Of a DNA stretch of 64,000 nt, positions 10,829-22,197 are shown in pieces. This DNA is from Cryptomeria japonica (lineage: Eukaryota; Streptophyta; Pinopsida; Cupressales; Cupressaceae). Where the stretch lies: positions 461,800,072 through 461,864,071 of the forward strand of contig NC_081406.1 in the NCBI RefSeq assembly GCF_030272615.1, in the 5' to 3' direction. Below the pieces are notes generated by a model. It ran no database searches. It had not been told where the DNA came from and worked only from the letters and a program-made list of their open reading frames with translations. Numbering within the stretch: the first letter of the stretch is position 1; every line of letters begins with the position of its first letter. The position numbers were made by a program, and so were the translations under genes.

Positions 10829-13800
10829 ATGGCTTCATCATCTTATGTTCCAAAGTTTATTTTGAACCCTACCATTGTGGAAAATATTAAATGCCCTCGA
10901 CCCATATTCAAGATTATCCCCAAGATTGCGAAACAAGATGATTCTGTAGGAGCTTTTTCAAAAATTCCTAAGGGTGTAGCATTTGCAAAAGACCCTAGAA
11001 TTTACATACATTGCAACATAGAAAACCTAGGGACTGGGGAGTTGAAGAAAATGTTTAATGAGGTCATTTCTGATGAAAATGGAGTAATCAAACCCAAACA
11101 TAAGATTGTGGAAAATTTAGGTTTTGTAGAGATCTGAACATTCTTGAATTTCCTAAGGAAGTTGTCAGACTTGTATTGAGCAGAGTCCATGGAGAATTCT
11201 TGTGGTTAGAATCAGTTTGCAAAATAGACAGGGAAGCAATTAAGGTAGTTACTGGGTTACCTTCAACTAGTAGTAGGCCTGATAAAACCAAGAAAATTCC
11301 TAATAGAGGAGTTATGGATTTAACCAGAGCAACATCTGATAACAAGTCACTCGGAGTAAATGATGTTAAGGACATAAATGTAAGATATGTGAGTATGGTA
11401 CTAGGTTACAAAGATACTCATGCAAATAGACTAAATTATGTTTCTAGCCTATGTATTCACAATGCATATGAGATGGTAAACAATAATGCTAAGATTGATG
11501 TGTGTGAATGGCTTAAAGATGAATTAATTGACAACCTGAAGAAGATTAAGGGTGACAAGAAAGGTACTTTCCATTTTGGAAACCTTCTGGTATGTCTGAT
11601 GTTGTACTTTACCAAGGAGATACCCGACATAGGTCACAAGGATTTTGGTTATGACATCCTGGTAGGAAAATAGATACAAGATGCTTTCACTGGTATGTGC
11701 ACTGATAGTGTTAAGAACATTACAGGCTATTTCAAAACATTCCATTCTAAGATGAGAGAAAGAGAGAGACTACCACAAAGCATAGTTGATAAATATGACA
11801 AGTGTTATTAAGAGAAATGAAACTTGGATGGAAGTAGCAAGTCTTAGAACTATTTGGGTTATGAAGATGGGATATGATGTAGACCTATCTATTTTGGAAA
11901 CTTATGCTAAAGCTCTACTTGATGCACGAAGGGAGCCGTCTGAGGAATTCTTTGGAAATGCAGAAACCATAAAGAGTAAAGTGTCTATGCAGAAAAGAAC
12001 TAAGAGAAGAAAAAAGTTCATTAGAGGTGCCTCCAAGAAGGTAAAGTAGATCAAAGAAAATATCATGAACATCAGTGGTATACCGGCAAGTGAACTTGAA
12101 GGACTACAACCTGAAGCAAATGTTTCACCAATTGTAACATCTTCCGACACTGATAGTGGTAAGGTTGCTGAGTTAAAAATAGTTGAAAGGAAGAGAAAAG
12201 CCTCACAGGTACCCTCTCCTTCACCTAAGAAAACCAAGACACAAAGGAAGAAACATCAGGTAGTTAGGAAACTGAAGAAGAAACTTACACCTAAGAAGAA
12301 ACAGACACCGGTTACCCCCACATTGAACAATTTACTGAATGAGATAACAGAGGAAGGTAATTTGTCTAATGTAAGAAAATGGTATAACACTTCAAATGAT
12401 ACTAATGGAAACACCATTGAGGAAAGCATTTTCTTACACTTGGATATACAAGAAAGTTTTGATAGAAGTGATTGATGAGCTACCAAATGATCTCTACATG
12501 AGACTAGAAGCAAAAAGGCTATTAGTGATGGAATTGGATAAGAATTTGAAAGTTGAAGCACTCTTGGTTGTTCATCCGGTAAACTCCAAGGAAGAAATTG
12601 ATGAACTTATCTTTGAAGCTAACCAATCTATATTTGTTAGTGGACACTGGCAAGTAAGCCTGATTGCTGGAAGGGTAAAAGAGATTGTAGATGAAACTGC
12701 AGATAAATGGGATATATTCTTTGTAGAGAAGGAAAAGCAAGAGGAAAAGAGAAGACCTAAAAAGACATTCAAAGTATATCAGAAAGACAAGGACAATGGT
12801 AAAGGAAAAGTTGGTATTATTCCAAACATAAAGGTTAGAGATAACCTTCCACCACCTCCTTTGGATACACCACCGGTACACTCAGAAGATCCACCGGCTA
12901 CTAATACTGAAGGTATAACACATGATAATACTAACCCTGAGTCTGAGATACTCTTTACAATGAATGTGGATAATCAAGAGGTAAACATTGTTGTGGATAA
13001 AGATAATTTAGAGGTTAAGGCAAACAATGTTGATAATAGCAAAAATTCAAAGAAACCGGCACAAACTATTGACTCTCAGGAAACTGAGATACCGACTCAA
13101 ACAGAGCAACTGGCAGTGACTGGAAAACCCACAGTGAACAAAGGTACTAGCACAGGATCACCGGAATCTGAGAAACTGGCAGTAGAACCTTCAGAGAAAC
13201 AAACGGAGGCAAAGGTTCATTTGAGACTAAAAAATTAGTAGTTATAGAGACACTAAACAATCTGAGAAACCATCGAAGGTTGAGGTGTAAACATAGACAG
13301 ATCCACGAAAGGAAAATAAAAGAAAAATGGATAAACATTTGATGGAAATAAAGAAGAGATACTGAAGGTGATTGGTTAGACATCTGTTGAGATGAAATCT
13401 ACAGCTGAACTGAGTACATCTACAGGTGAATTCAGACCTACCAATATCACAGAGGTACTTTTGGATTCTATAAAGAGGATAACTAATTGCAATTGGCTTT
13501 TAAGGAAATTGATAACACTTTACCTATTTTTAAGATGATTGCACCAAATTGTAACATAGATCAATTTAGGATTCTTTAGGTAAATTGGACACATTGTCCA
13601 AATTCATTTCTGATAATGTTATAACTATAGACAAGGTGAATGAGGATATCATAAAGGAGAGAGTTGAAAAAGAGAAAAATACATTCTTTGAAAACACAAT
13701 AAATAAATGTACCGATCACGTGGATACACTTTTACCGATACACAATTCTACAATTTTGGAGTATAAGGATCTATCTAAGGAAGCATGCAAACCTCACTGT

Positions 13801-14181
13801 TTGACTGAGAACATTGATAAGGAGATCAAGAAGACACATAAATAAATTGATGACATTGCAGATAATATTATAGGTTCATCCAGACTCATATCAGTTTTTG
13901 AACAGGAAATGGCAGTCTTTGAGGAGAAATTAGAAAAACTTGAGAAAGAGAAGGCAAGGATAAAGTCTAATGATTGGGAACTAAAAGATAAACTTGGTCT
14001 GAGGCTGGATAATCTGATTACTCAAAGAACCGAATTGTCTAAGGCAATGGTACAAGGAGAACAATCACCAGAGCAACAGATGCACTATCTCACCGGTATG
14101 ATCCAATAGACTGAGGCAAGTTTAGATGACAACAATAAATTTATGCAGAGTCTGAATATGATTTTGGTGGACATCTTTTAG
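10829..14181 (+). pseudogene. NA second ORF, unknown function, decayed
   Basis: Not recognised. Pieces in shifting frames form what looks like one protein of about 1,000 residues. The N-terminal part (10829-11137, then about 11128-11785 after a 1-nt shift) has MASSSYVPKF, HGEFLWLESVCK, AIKVVTGLP and KGTFHFGNLLVCL, so it looks globular. The middle (11786-12475) is strongly basic (KRKASQVPSPSPKK, KKLTPKKKQTP), resembling nuclear-localisation tracts. The next part (12396-13238) is acidic/Pro-rich with SGHWQ and PPPPLDTPP. The tail (about 13585-14181) is Glu/Lys-rich coiled coil. In-frame stops at 11671-11673 and elsewhere, plus at least four frame changes. No RT, integrase, protease or transposase motif is visible. 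It may be an element-specific accessory protein or a captured host sequence. Confidence 0.6.
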
Positions 14182-14256
14182 ATTGTAACCAACCGGTTAC
14201 AAACCTTGAGGTAGCATTTTTGTACTCTTTTGATGACATCCTTTGTCATTGATGTC

Positions 14257-14397
14257 AAAGGGGGAGCAATGGAGAGAAAAATGCATGTACAAAGGATATC
14301 ACTTGCTCAGGGGGAGCATATATTTTTGGATTTCAATTTTTGGATAACAGTTTTGATTTTTCTCATGAGTGTTGCCATCAATGCCAAAGGGGGAGAT
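14257..14397 (+). other. NA reiterated polypurine tracts
   Basis: AAAGGGGGAGC (14257-14267), CAGGGGGAGC (14308-14317) and AAAGGGGGAGAT (14386-14397). The last abuts the 3' LTR and is the expected plus-strand primer site; the earlier two are near copies of it. Copia C and D show the same reiteration. Confidence 0.75.
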
Positions 14398-15123
14398 TGT
14401 TGGCATTCAACACTATTATGAGAATAATTGATGTTTTCATTGATGGAAACCATTTGGAAACCAACTGGAAAGTCATCGGCAATTGGTTTCTACATGCCCA
14501 ACACTTCACTGACATTCAAATTACATCAGCAAGAAAGCATACCAACACTCCAGTCGATATGGTATATTGTAAAAGACTCATATATGTATGAGATCTTATA
14601 GGTCATTTTAGTAGAAGTAGATGAGAGAGAGGTATAATGTGTGATGAGGCAATTTTGTATAAGGTGATATAGTTGACAGTGAAGGTTTGGTTATTGACTG
14701 AGCTTAAACCGGTACTAAACCTGGCATGAGAGATGTTGTTTTGAGTAGTACATTGTATTGGATTTGATAGTCGATTTTGTAGTCAGTGTGACTCTTTACT
14801 GAGTAGTGAGCTCTAGGTTGTTCGCCTCCCTGCATGTGCAGACCCCTCATTGTAAGTAGTATTTATTCATTGGCCAGTAAGTAAATATTTTGGGTCACAA
14901 ATCCCATCGAGGTTTTTCCCACACCAGGTTTCCTCGTTAAATATCTTGTGTTATGGTGTGTTTCTATGTTGTCACTATTTTTTTTGTTTATTATAATAAT
15001 TCTTATTTACTAGTACACTATTTTGAGATGCAAAGTTATTAATAAGTTTAAATATTTTGTAAACCAGTTACACACTGATTCACCCCCCCCTCTGTGTCTT
15101 TGGGATTGACATTGAATCTAGCA
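14398..15123 (+). repeat. NA 3' LTR (726 bp)
   Basis: Starts TGTTGGCATTCAAC and ends ATCTAGCA, with the same block order as 8624-9360 but scattered substitutions and small indels between the two. It is followed by the TSD TTGGA. Confidence 0.93.
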
Positions 15124-15128
15124 TTGGA

Positions 15129-15633
15129 ATGTTGCTAGCTTTCAAGTAATGCCAAAGGAAACTCATGTTAAGGATGTGAAGAGGATTTTTTAGTACTTGA
15201 AACCTATAATATATTTTGGATTATGGTATCCTAGGAGTGATAATTTTAGTTTAACTACTTACACTGATGCAGATTGGACTAGATGTATTGATGCCAAGAA
15301 GAATACAAATGGAGCATTCTTTCTTGGTGACACTCTAATATCATAATTGAATAAGAAGCATGATTCAATCTCCGTACCTACCGCAAAAGAATAATTTATT
15401 GCAGTAGGTTCCTTTTGGACTCAAGTATTATGGATGAAGAAAAATTCAGAGGAGATGAAGGTAAAATTTGATGAGCCTATTTTAGTTCTTTGTAATAATA
15501 AAAAAGTTCTATCGATATCTCAAAGAATCCACTGATGCATTCACAAACAAAGTACATTGCAATTAAGTACATTTTCTAAAAGGAAAGGTTGTAGACAAGG
15601 AGGTGAAATTGGAATATGTTGAGACTAAGGAAT
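15129..15633 (+). pseudogene. Copia A RNase H remnant
   Basis: Decayed copia RNase H: PKETHVKDVKRIF, YTDADWTRC, NTNGAFFLGDTL, SVPTAKE, LWMKK, with frameshifts and in-frame stops (for example in RIF*YLK). The wording differs from the B/C/D RNase H, so it is another family. It is cut on the left by NA (TSD TTGGA) and ends at VETKE, where the Copia B 5' LTR begins. The usual IFTKPL tail is absent and should lie beyond B, outside the window. It is the oldest layer of the nest. Confidence 0.75.
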
Positions 15634-15912
15634 TGTTGGCCATATTATGGAATTGATTATCTGTTGCATTGATGTTTTTTCATTGATGTCAACACTTGTT
15701 GTTATGGTTGTTTACCGACTTTCGGTAGAAGGATTGGATTGGGAAGATAATCAGTTGATTGTCACCGGTATGATTTGGTTGATGAAATAAGTTTGTATCA
15801 AGGGTTCCTATTCTTCTGAAGTATGCTTCAATTAGTTGGTATTGGCCTGATGATCAGATGCTATCTTATGTTCTAGTAAGATTTCTTTATTAGTCCGATA
15901 AGGGTTTCATCG
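15634..15912 (+). repeat. Copia B 5' LTR, first part
   Basis: Begins TGTTGGCCAT and matches the first part of the Copia C LTRs (TGCATTGATG then TCATTGATGTCAACAC). It is interrupted at CATCG by Gypsy 1 and continues at 23791. Total LTR length about 1,192 bp. Confidence 0.88.
15908..15912. repeat. TSD CATCG of Gypsy 1 (second copy 23786-23790)
   Basis: CATCG directly precedes TGATGGGATG and is repeated after CTACACCA. Removing the element restores a continuous Copia B LTR. Confidence 0.94.
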
Positions 15913-17511
15913 TGATGGGATGGGGAATGGGATAGACTAGCCTAGTCTATGCTCTTGGATCCTTTCCTTGGATCACTAGGTGTTCTAACCACCCCTAGGG
16001 TCTCTAGGAATTCCTCTTCTTGTGGAATCCCCTTACCTTGTCCAATCCACCCACCAACAACTTGAAAAACTACTCCTAAGGTCTCACCTACTCATGAGTT
16101 TCAAGGAACCCTTAATTAGGTTAATAAGGGTTTGGCTTGTTCCACACCTTCCCAAGTCTTAGCAAGGATAGTTCAGGTGTAATACATGGTTTTTCCACCC
16201 ATTCATGTGCCCCCAAGATGTTTTAAGCTTCCTACCCCTTACCGATTTCACAATTTTGTCTTTTGCCTACAAAATAGAGCTACAAGGATTGTGACCAATT
16301 AGGCCTCCTACTCGGTCCTTTAGGGGTCCCTCTTGCAAATGATGCATTTTCTTGTGAAACCTCCCAAAAGACCTACTATTAATTTATCAAGGACTCAAGG
16401 ATTTTCTAGGTTTTAGGCCTCCAAGTGTTCGTACATTGCCCTAGATGGATTTTAAGGTTTTTAAGGGTTTTTTAGAAGGTTTTTTAGGCCTGTCAGGGTC
16501 ACAGTGTAGGTATTGTTTCTCTTGCCACCTTGTCTACATTGGTGGAAGCTCCTCCTTCATACCAATTCTTCTCCACTCACCCCTTTACAACTCCACCAAA
16601 TTGTGCCTCCTCCTCTAACCTTCCTTTCTCTCCAAGACCTCTGCAACTTAACCCTTCCTAGCTGGGTAGTGTCTAGTCTCACCTAGGAGTGGGTCTTTAA
16701 ATAGCCTCCCTACATCTTCAAGGGACCTTCTTGCTTTGAATTATAGTATAGGGTTTGTACTCTCATTCCCCATGGTTTCATGGTGATTCCATGATGGGGA
16801 ATGGAGTTATGAGCCCATTGACACAAACCAGTCTAAAACTGGACAGTGAGAAGCAAGTTTACAAACTATTTACAAACACACACAACCTGCAAAAAAAAAC
16901 CTAATCTAAATGCTCACAATGAAAGTAAATACACCATACAAGACACTCCACATAGTTTTTCTCAAAAATCATTCCATTAACAATCTTCTTTTACTCCATT
17001 TGTGCCAATTGGCAACAAAATTGCAGTCATAGTCATGTCACTTTGCTTGGGTCGTACAACATCTGACATCCAACCCATTATAATAGGGTTTGCAACTACT
17101 TATACTACCCTTTCCTTGGTCTATGTGCCCATATTAGGGTTGTCCATGCTAAACTAAAGATTTTGACCACTAGGTGGAAAAGTTGCTTGACAACTTTTAA
17201 AAGTTGTCATGCAACTTTTGGAACTTTTGAGCAACTTTCCCAATGTTGCTTTTCTTGACTCCTAGACCCACATTGGGATAACCTAAGGACACCACCATTC
17301 TATTAAGGACCCCTTAACACCTCAAAGGCACACATACCCTCTATTTTCAAGAAAATCTCAATCTTGACTTATGACCCTAAGACCACAAGTAGGACCCTAA
17401 CTAAGACCAATGAGCACATGGCTCTTATTGTATATACAATGGTTTCTTAAAGAAGCAAGAACACAATAAAAAACAAATGGTGGGAGCCCTTTGAAGGGTT
17501 CTCCTACACCA
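15913..17511 (-). repeat. Gypsy 1 3' LTR (1599 bp)
   Basis: Plus-strand limits TGATGGGATG...CTACACCA. It closely matches 22198-23785 and contains the 42-bp near-palindrome at 17178-17219. Confidence 0.94.
17178..17219. repeat. 42-bp near-perfect palindrome in Gypsy 1 LTR (also 23461-23502)
   Basis: Arms AAAAGTTGCTTGACAACTTT(T) and its reverse complement differ at one position of 21. Present in both LTRs, it could form a strong RNA hairpin in the transcript or a cruciform in DNA. Confidence 0.85.
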
Positions 17512-17523
17512 TACTCCCCCTCT
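17512..17523 (-). other. Gypsy 1 polypurine tract
   Basis: Minus strand AGAGGGGGAGTA abuts the 3' LTR; it is the expected plus-strand primer. Confidence 0.8.
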
Positions 17524-17531
17524 GCAACAAA

Positions 17532-18864
17532 CTAAGGAACTAGGGGAGTGAGGAGTGTCAGATCAATGCCAAGCTTCTTGAACTTGCTTTCTTCAACCCA
17601 AGTAGCTTCAGACATAGGTTGATCTGCCCACTTTACCAAGTGCTCCATGTAGACCTAGTGTCTAGTAGACTTCTTCACCCTTGACTCCAAAATCTCCTTT
17701 GCTATAGGCTGCTTCACTTGAGGTAAGGCATTCACATCCAAGTCTTGTAGCACCTTGGCTTGGTTCTCAGTCTTCCCTTCTATCTCACCCTTGTACATGA
17801 TCAGATCGGCAACATTGAAGACTAGTGAAATGGCTAAGTCTGAAGGAAGTTCAACCTTATAGGCATTCTCACCATATTTTGCCAGAATTCTACAAGGTCC
17901 TACCCTCTTCATTTGCAGTTTAGTAGGCTTGCCACTTTGCATTCTATCTTTTCTCAAATGGACCATCACAAAGTCAGCCACCTTGAATTGAACCTCTCTC
18001 CTTTTCTCATCCATTTTGGCCTTCAATTTTTTGAGTGGATTCAAGGATGGCTTTCTTGACTTGCTCTTGGACTTCCTTGATGGTTTGAGTGAAATCCTCT
18101 GCTTGGCCACTCTTCATCTCCATGGAACCAAGTTCCCTAAGTTCACACACTCCTCTTGGATGTCTACCGTAGACAACCTCAAAAGGACTCCTTCCAATGG
18201 TCCTATTTACACTATCATTATATGCATACTCTACTTGAGGAATGATTAGATCCCATGTCTGCCCATACTCCTTAGTTAAACACCTCAACAAGTTGCCTAA
18301 CACCCTATTGATGACTTCAGTTTGACCATCAGTTTGTGGATGGTAAGATGAGCTAAATGATAAGTTAGTTCCTAGTCTCCTCCATAAAGTTTGCCAAAAA
18401 TGGCCCATGAACTTGCTGTCCCTATCTAAAATAGTGCTTAATGGAAGTCCATGAATCCTAACAATCTCCTTAAAGAAGAGATGTGCAACATAGCTAGCAT
18501 CATGTGTAGTTTTACATGGAATGAAATGGCTCATCTTGGAAAATCTATCTACTACCACATAGATGCTATCCATACCTATCTTTGTCTTGGGGAGTCCTAC
18601 TACAAAGTCCATGCTTATAAATTCCCAAGGCCTATTTGGGACTAGTAATGGTTGATAGAGACCAACATTACTTGATCCTCTTTTTTCTCTTTGACACACA
18701 CCACATTGCTCCACATACCTTTTCACATCTCTTGGCAACTTTGGCCAATAGTAGTACCTCTGTACTAGATCCAAGGTTTTGTTGACTCCAAAGTGTCCAC
18801 TTAAACTACCATTGTGTTTCTCTTGGATGAGGTTTTCCCTCACAGATCCTCTTGGCACACACAA
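17532..18864 (-). pseudogene. Gypsy 1 integrase plus chromodomain
   Basis: The H2C2 zinc part (HFGVNKTLDLVQRYYYWPKL, CGVCQREKRG) is followed by the catalytic core with MDFVVGLP, LDRDSKF and QTDGQTEVINR, so the D,D,E residues appear present. A 1-nt frameshift near 18030, in an A-run, joins it to the C-terminal part (KMDEKRREVQFKVADFVMVH, AYKVELPSDLAISLVFNVAD). After an in-frame TAG at 17655-17657 a chromodomain follows: YMEHLVKWADQP, SEATWVEES, ending at TAG 17532. Chromodomains direct chromovirus integration toward marked heterochromatin. The TAG at 18865-18867 separates this part from RNase H in the same frame. Confidence 0.88.
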
Positions 18865-18867
18865 CTA

Positions 18868-21300
18868 ATTACCCTTGAACAAGAAACCATTTTGGAGAGT
18901 GTAAGCTGCATACTCACCATGGAAATGGCTCTCAAACTCCTTGCAAACCTTGTAAGCTGATGAGAAGTCTTCATCTCCTTCATAGAGGTCCTTGAAACCT
19001 TCTATTCCTATGCTCTGCAACTGTAGTTCTTGAACTGTCAACAACTTCCTACTTAAAGCATTTGCCACCTTGTTGAGTTGCCCCTTCTTATGCTTGATGG
19101 TGAAGGTGAAGGATTGGAGGTATTCCATCCATTTCAGATGTCTATTGCTAAGCTTCTCTTGAGTGTTAATGTAACTCAAAGCCTGGTTGTCTGTGAGCAC
19201 CACAAATTCCTTTCAAAGTAAGTAATGCCTCCATTTTTTAAGAGACTGCACTAAAGCATACAACTCTAGGTCATAGGCTGAGTACTTCTTCTTTTCTTCA
19301 TTGAGCTTATCACTGAAAAATGCCACAGGTCTTCCCTCTTGACTCAATACACCCCCTACTGCAATTCCACTTGCATCACATTCCAATGTGAATAGCTTGT
19401 CAAAAGTAGGTAGGAGTAGGATAGGTTTTGTGGCTACTTCTTGCTTCAATAATTGAAATGCTTTATCAGCCTGCTCAGTCCATTTAAACTTAGTTTTAAG
19501 GCCTCCTTTTATGGTGTCAAGGAATGGTGCACATATGCCACTGAATTTCCTCACAAACTTCCTATAGAATTGAGCTAAACCATGGAAACTCCTAACTTCA
19601 GTCCCTATTCTAGGGGCAGGCCAATTCAAGATTGCCTCCACTTTACATGGATCCATCTTCAAGGTTCCCTTAGACACCACAAATTCTAAGTAGACCAGCT
19701 CTTGCTTCAAGAAGTCACACTTCTCTAGGTTGATGGATAACTTCTCCTTATCCAACCTCTCTAAGACTAACCTCAAATACTCAAGGTGCTCCTCTTTGGT
19801 TTTGCTATAGATGAGAATGTCATCTAGGTACACCACCACAAACCTACCTGTGAATTCTTTTAACACCTCATTCATCAACCTCATGAAGGTGCTTGGGGAA
19901 TTGGTGAGTCCAAATGGCATCACAAGACATTCATACAACCCTTCTGTGGTCTTGAAAGCAGTCTTCCACTCATCTCCCTCCTTAATTCTAATATGGTGAT
20001 AACCACTTTTAAGGTCCAACTTGGTAAAATACATAGCACCTCCTAAACAGTCCATCAAATCCTCTATTCTAGGAATAGGAAACCTATACCTTATGGTGAT
20101 CCTATTGATTTCCCTTGAATCAATCCAAAGTCTCCACTTGCCTCCCTTCTTTGATGCTAGCACTATCGGGACTGCACATGGGCTTATGCTCTTCTTAATC
20201 AGTCCTTGTTCCAATAACTCCTTCACTTGCCTTGCCACCTCCTTGTTTTGGTTAGGTGTGAGCTTATATGCAGCTTTCTTAGGTAGGGATGCACCAGGAA
20301 AAAATTCTATTTGATGGATTATAGACCTTCTTGGTGGGAGTGTTGCAGGTGCTCCATCACTCACTATGTCCTTATACTCTTGCAACATTTGCTTCACCTC
20401 CTTGGGTACCTCTGCCTGCAACTTGTCTTCCTTCTCCTTTGGATTCACAAAGATGACACACTTCATTGTGTCCTCCTCATGTAGCAAGTGTAATAACTCT
20501 TTACCAATAGCCAATAAGACACTAGGTGTTCTTGAAGTTCCCTCTTCATTCTCTGTCAAGGACTGAATCTTAAAGGTTTTGCTATCCTTCTTAAAGGAAA
20601 TGGAGTTCTCCTCTCCATCATAGATCACCATCCTATCAAATTGCCAGGGTCTACCTAGAAATAGGTGATAGGCATCCATGGGTAACACATCACAAAGGAT
20701 CTTATCCTTGTATCCTCCAATAGAGAACTCTACCCAAGTTTGTTCATTGACAAGCACACTCTGCTCTTGGTTCAACCATGCCACCTTATATGGGTTAGTG
20801 TGGGGTATCCTTGTGAGTTTCAACTTCTTGGTTGCCTCCTCTGATATTATGTTATCAGTTGACCCTGAATCAACTATCACCTTGCAAACTTTACCAAGGA
20901 TCTTGCACCTCACCCTAAACAATGATCTCTTATGCTTAGGTTCATTCTTAATCGGTTGTCTTATCAAGACCCTATTGAACATCAGATTTTCTCCAATCTC
21001 TAATTCAATATGGTCCACCTCAGGTGTCTTGCTGCTTGAAGAGTCTTCATGTGCATAAGCAACCCTCTTTCCACTATTTGATGAGGTAGGCTTGTCAAGG
21101 CATCTATAGGCTGGGTGTCCCAATTGACCACAATTGTAACATTTCATAGTTGCAAAGTAGCAGTTACCCCTGCCGGTACCTCTACCCCTACTTGGACCAC
21201 CTTGTGCACCTATTCCTCTAGAATGGCCTCCTCTGAGATTGGCTTCACTGCTATGCTCAGTCAACTTGGCCTCTCCTTGGTTCCTCTGCTCATTTGCCTT
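18868..21300 (-). pseudogene. Gypsy 1 zinc knuckle-protease-RT-RNase H
   Basis: After a frameshift near 21300-21330 from gag, the frame has a CCHC knuckle (CYNCGQLGHPAYRC), an aspartic protease with VIVDSGSTDNII, RT with LDLKSGYHHIRI, the catalytic YLDDILIYSK, FHGLAQFYRKFV, and RNase H with LECDASGIAVGGVL and VLTDNQALSY. An in-frame stop at 19213-19215 interrupts RNase H just after RHYLL; the frame continues to 18868. The protease frees the capsid and enzyme parts; RT/RNase H makes cDNA in the particle. Confidence 0.9.
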
Positions 21301-22118
21301 GCTTTGGTAACCACCTCGGTGATTCGTTTGCCTCTACCCCTGTTATTGGAGTCTCCTTTCCTTCTGTTCCTCTCTTCCACCTTGGCAGCAAGTTGATGAC
21401 ACTTTTGGATAGTGGTAGGGGTCCATAGGCTTATCTCCTCTTGAATGTTCCACTTTAGGCCGCTTAGATACCTAGCCACCTTGATAGATTCATCTTCTTG
21501 GACTTTGGATCTAAGACAAAGCTTTTGAAATTCTTTGGTGTAGGAGGTCACATCAAGGTCCTTTTGCTTCAATCTCTGCCTCTTCTTATGAATTTGGACT
21601 TCATAATCCTCTGGTAAGTAGTTCTCCTTGACCTTACTCACCATGGCCTTCCAATTGGCAATAGGTAGCTTCCCCATGCTAACTCTCTCTTCTTTCAAGT
21701 ACTTCCACCATGTCAAAGCTGCTCCCCTTAATCTTGATTTGGCAACCTTAACCTTTTGAGCCTCTATCACTCCCTCACACTCAAAGTGGTTCTCCATAGC
21801 CTCAATCCATTCCATGATAGTGTCAATGTCCATCCTTCCACTAAAATGTGGCAATCCTTCAAAAGCTTTGGTGTTCAAAGCCTTAATAGCCTTTACAAAA
21901 GGTTCTTCATTGAACAAGGGATCTGGTTTAGGTATAGTGTCATCTATGTCTATAGTTTTCTTTCCTTTATCCTTAGTGTCTTCACCACAAGGTCCTCGTG
22001 TCCTCTGATCCACCACTTCCTATAGCTTATCCCTTATCTCGCTCATAGCTTCTTCAAGGAGTCCATTTTTCTCCTTCTGCTCTTCTACCTCCCTAGCCAA
22101 CTCAACATTACTGACCAT
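21261..22118 (-). pseudogene. Gypsy 1 gag
   Basis: The frame starts at ATG 22118 (MVSNVELAREVEEQKEKN, coiled-coil-like). An in-frame TAG lies at 22020-22022 (probably from CAG). The retrotrans_gag core follows: HFSGRMDIDTIMEWIEAMENHF, AALTWWKYL, DVTSYTKEFQKLCLRS, ARYLSGLKW. It then turns Arg/Gly-rich and shifts frame near 21300-21330 into the zinc-knuckle frame. Role: virus-like particle capsid. Confidence 0.88.
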
Positions 22119-22180
22119 TGTGCTTTCCCCTACTGATTCACCAAAGTACAGAGACATAGACGGTCCACCAAATCTTTAAC

Positions 22181-22194
22181 TTTCTCTGATACCA
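22181..22194 (-). other. Gypsy 1 primer-binding site
   Basis: Minus strand TGGTATCAGAGAAA, complementary at its start to the 3' end of initiator-Met tRNA, 3 nt inside the 5' LTR. Confidence 0.88.
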
Positions 22195-22197
22195 ATC

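Larger units (their letters stand above)
8624..15123 (+). mobile_element. Non-autonomous copia-like LTR element 'NA'
   Basis: Bounded by two similar LTRs (8624-9360 and 14398-15123), an iMet-type PBS, a purine tract before the 3' LTR, and a perfect TSD. The 5 kb interior codes for a gag-like coiled-coil/zinc-knuckle protein and a long second ORF that I do not recognise. No protease, integrase, RT or RNase H motif was found on either strand between the LTRs. LTR start, PPT and several LTR blocks resemble those of Copia B, C and D here, so mobilisation in trans by that lineage is a reasonable inference. It inserted into Copia A. Confidence 0.9.

Noticed and set aside
16200-17500. Possible host gene between the repeats at 15913 and 22198
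   Set aside because: The sequence is repeated at 22198-23785 and is the Gypsy 1 LTR.
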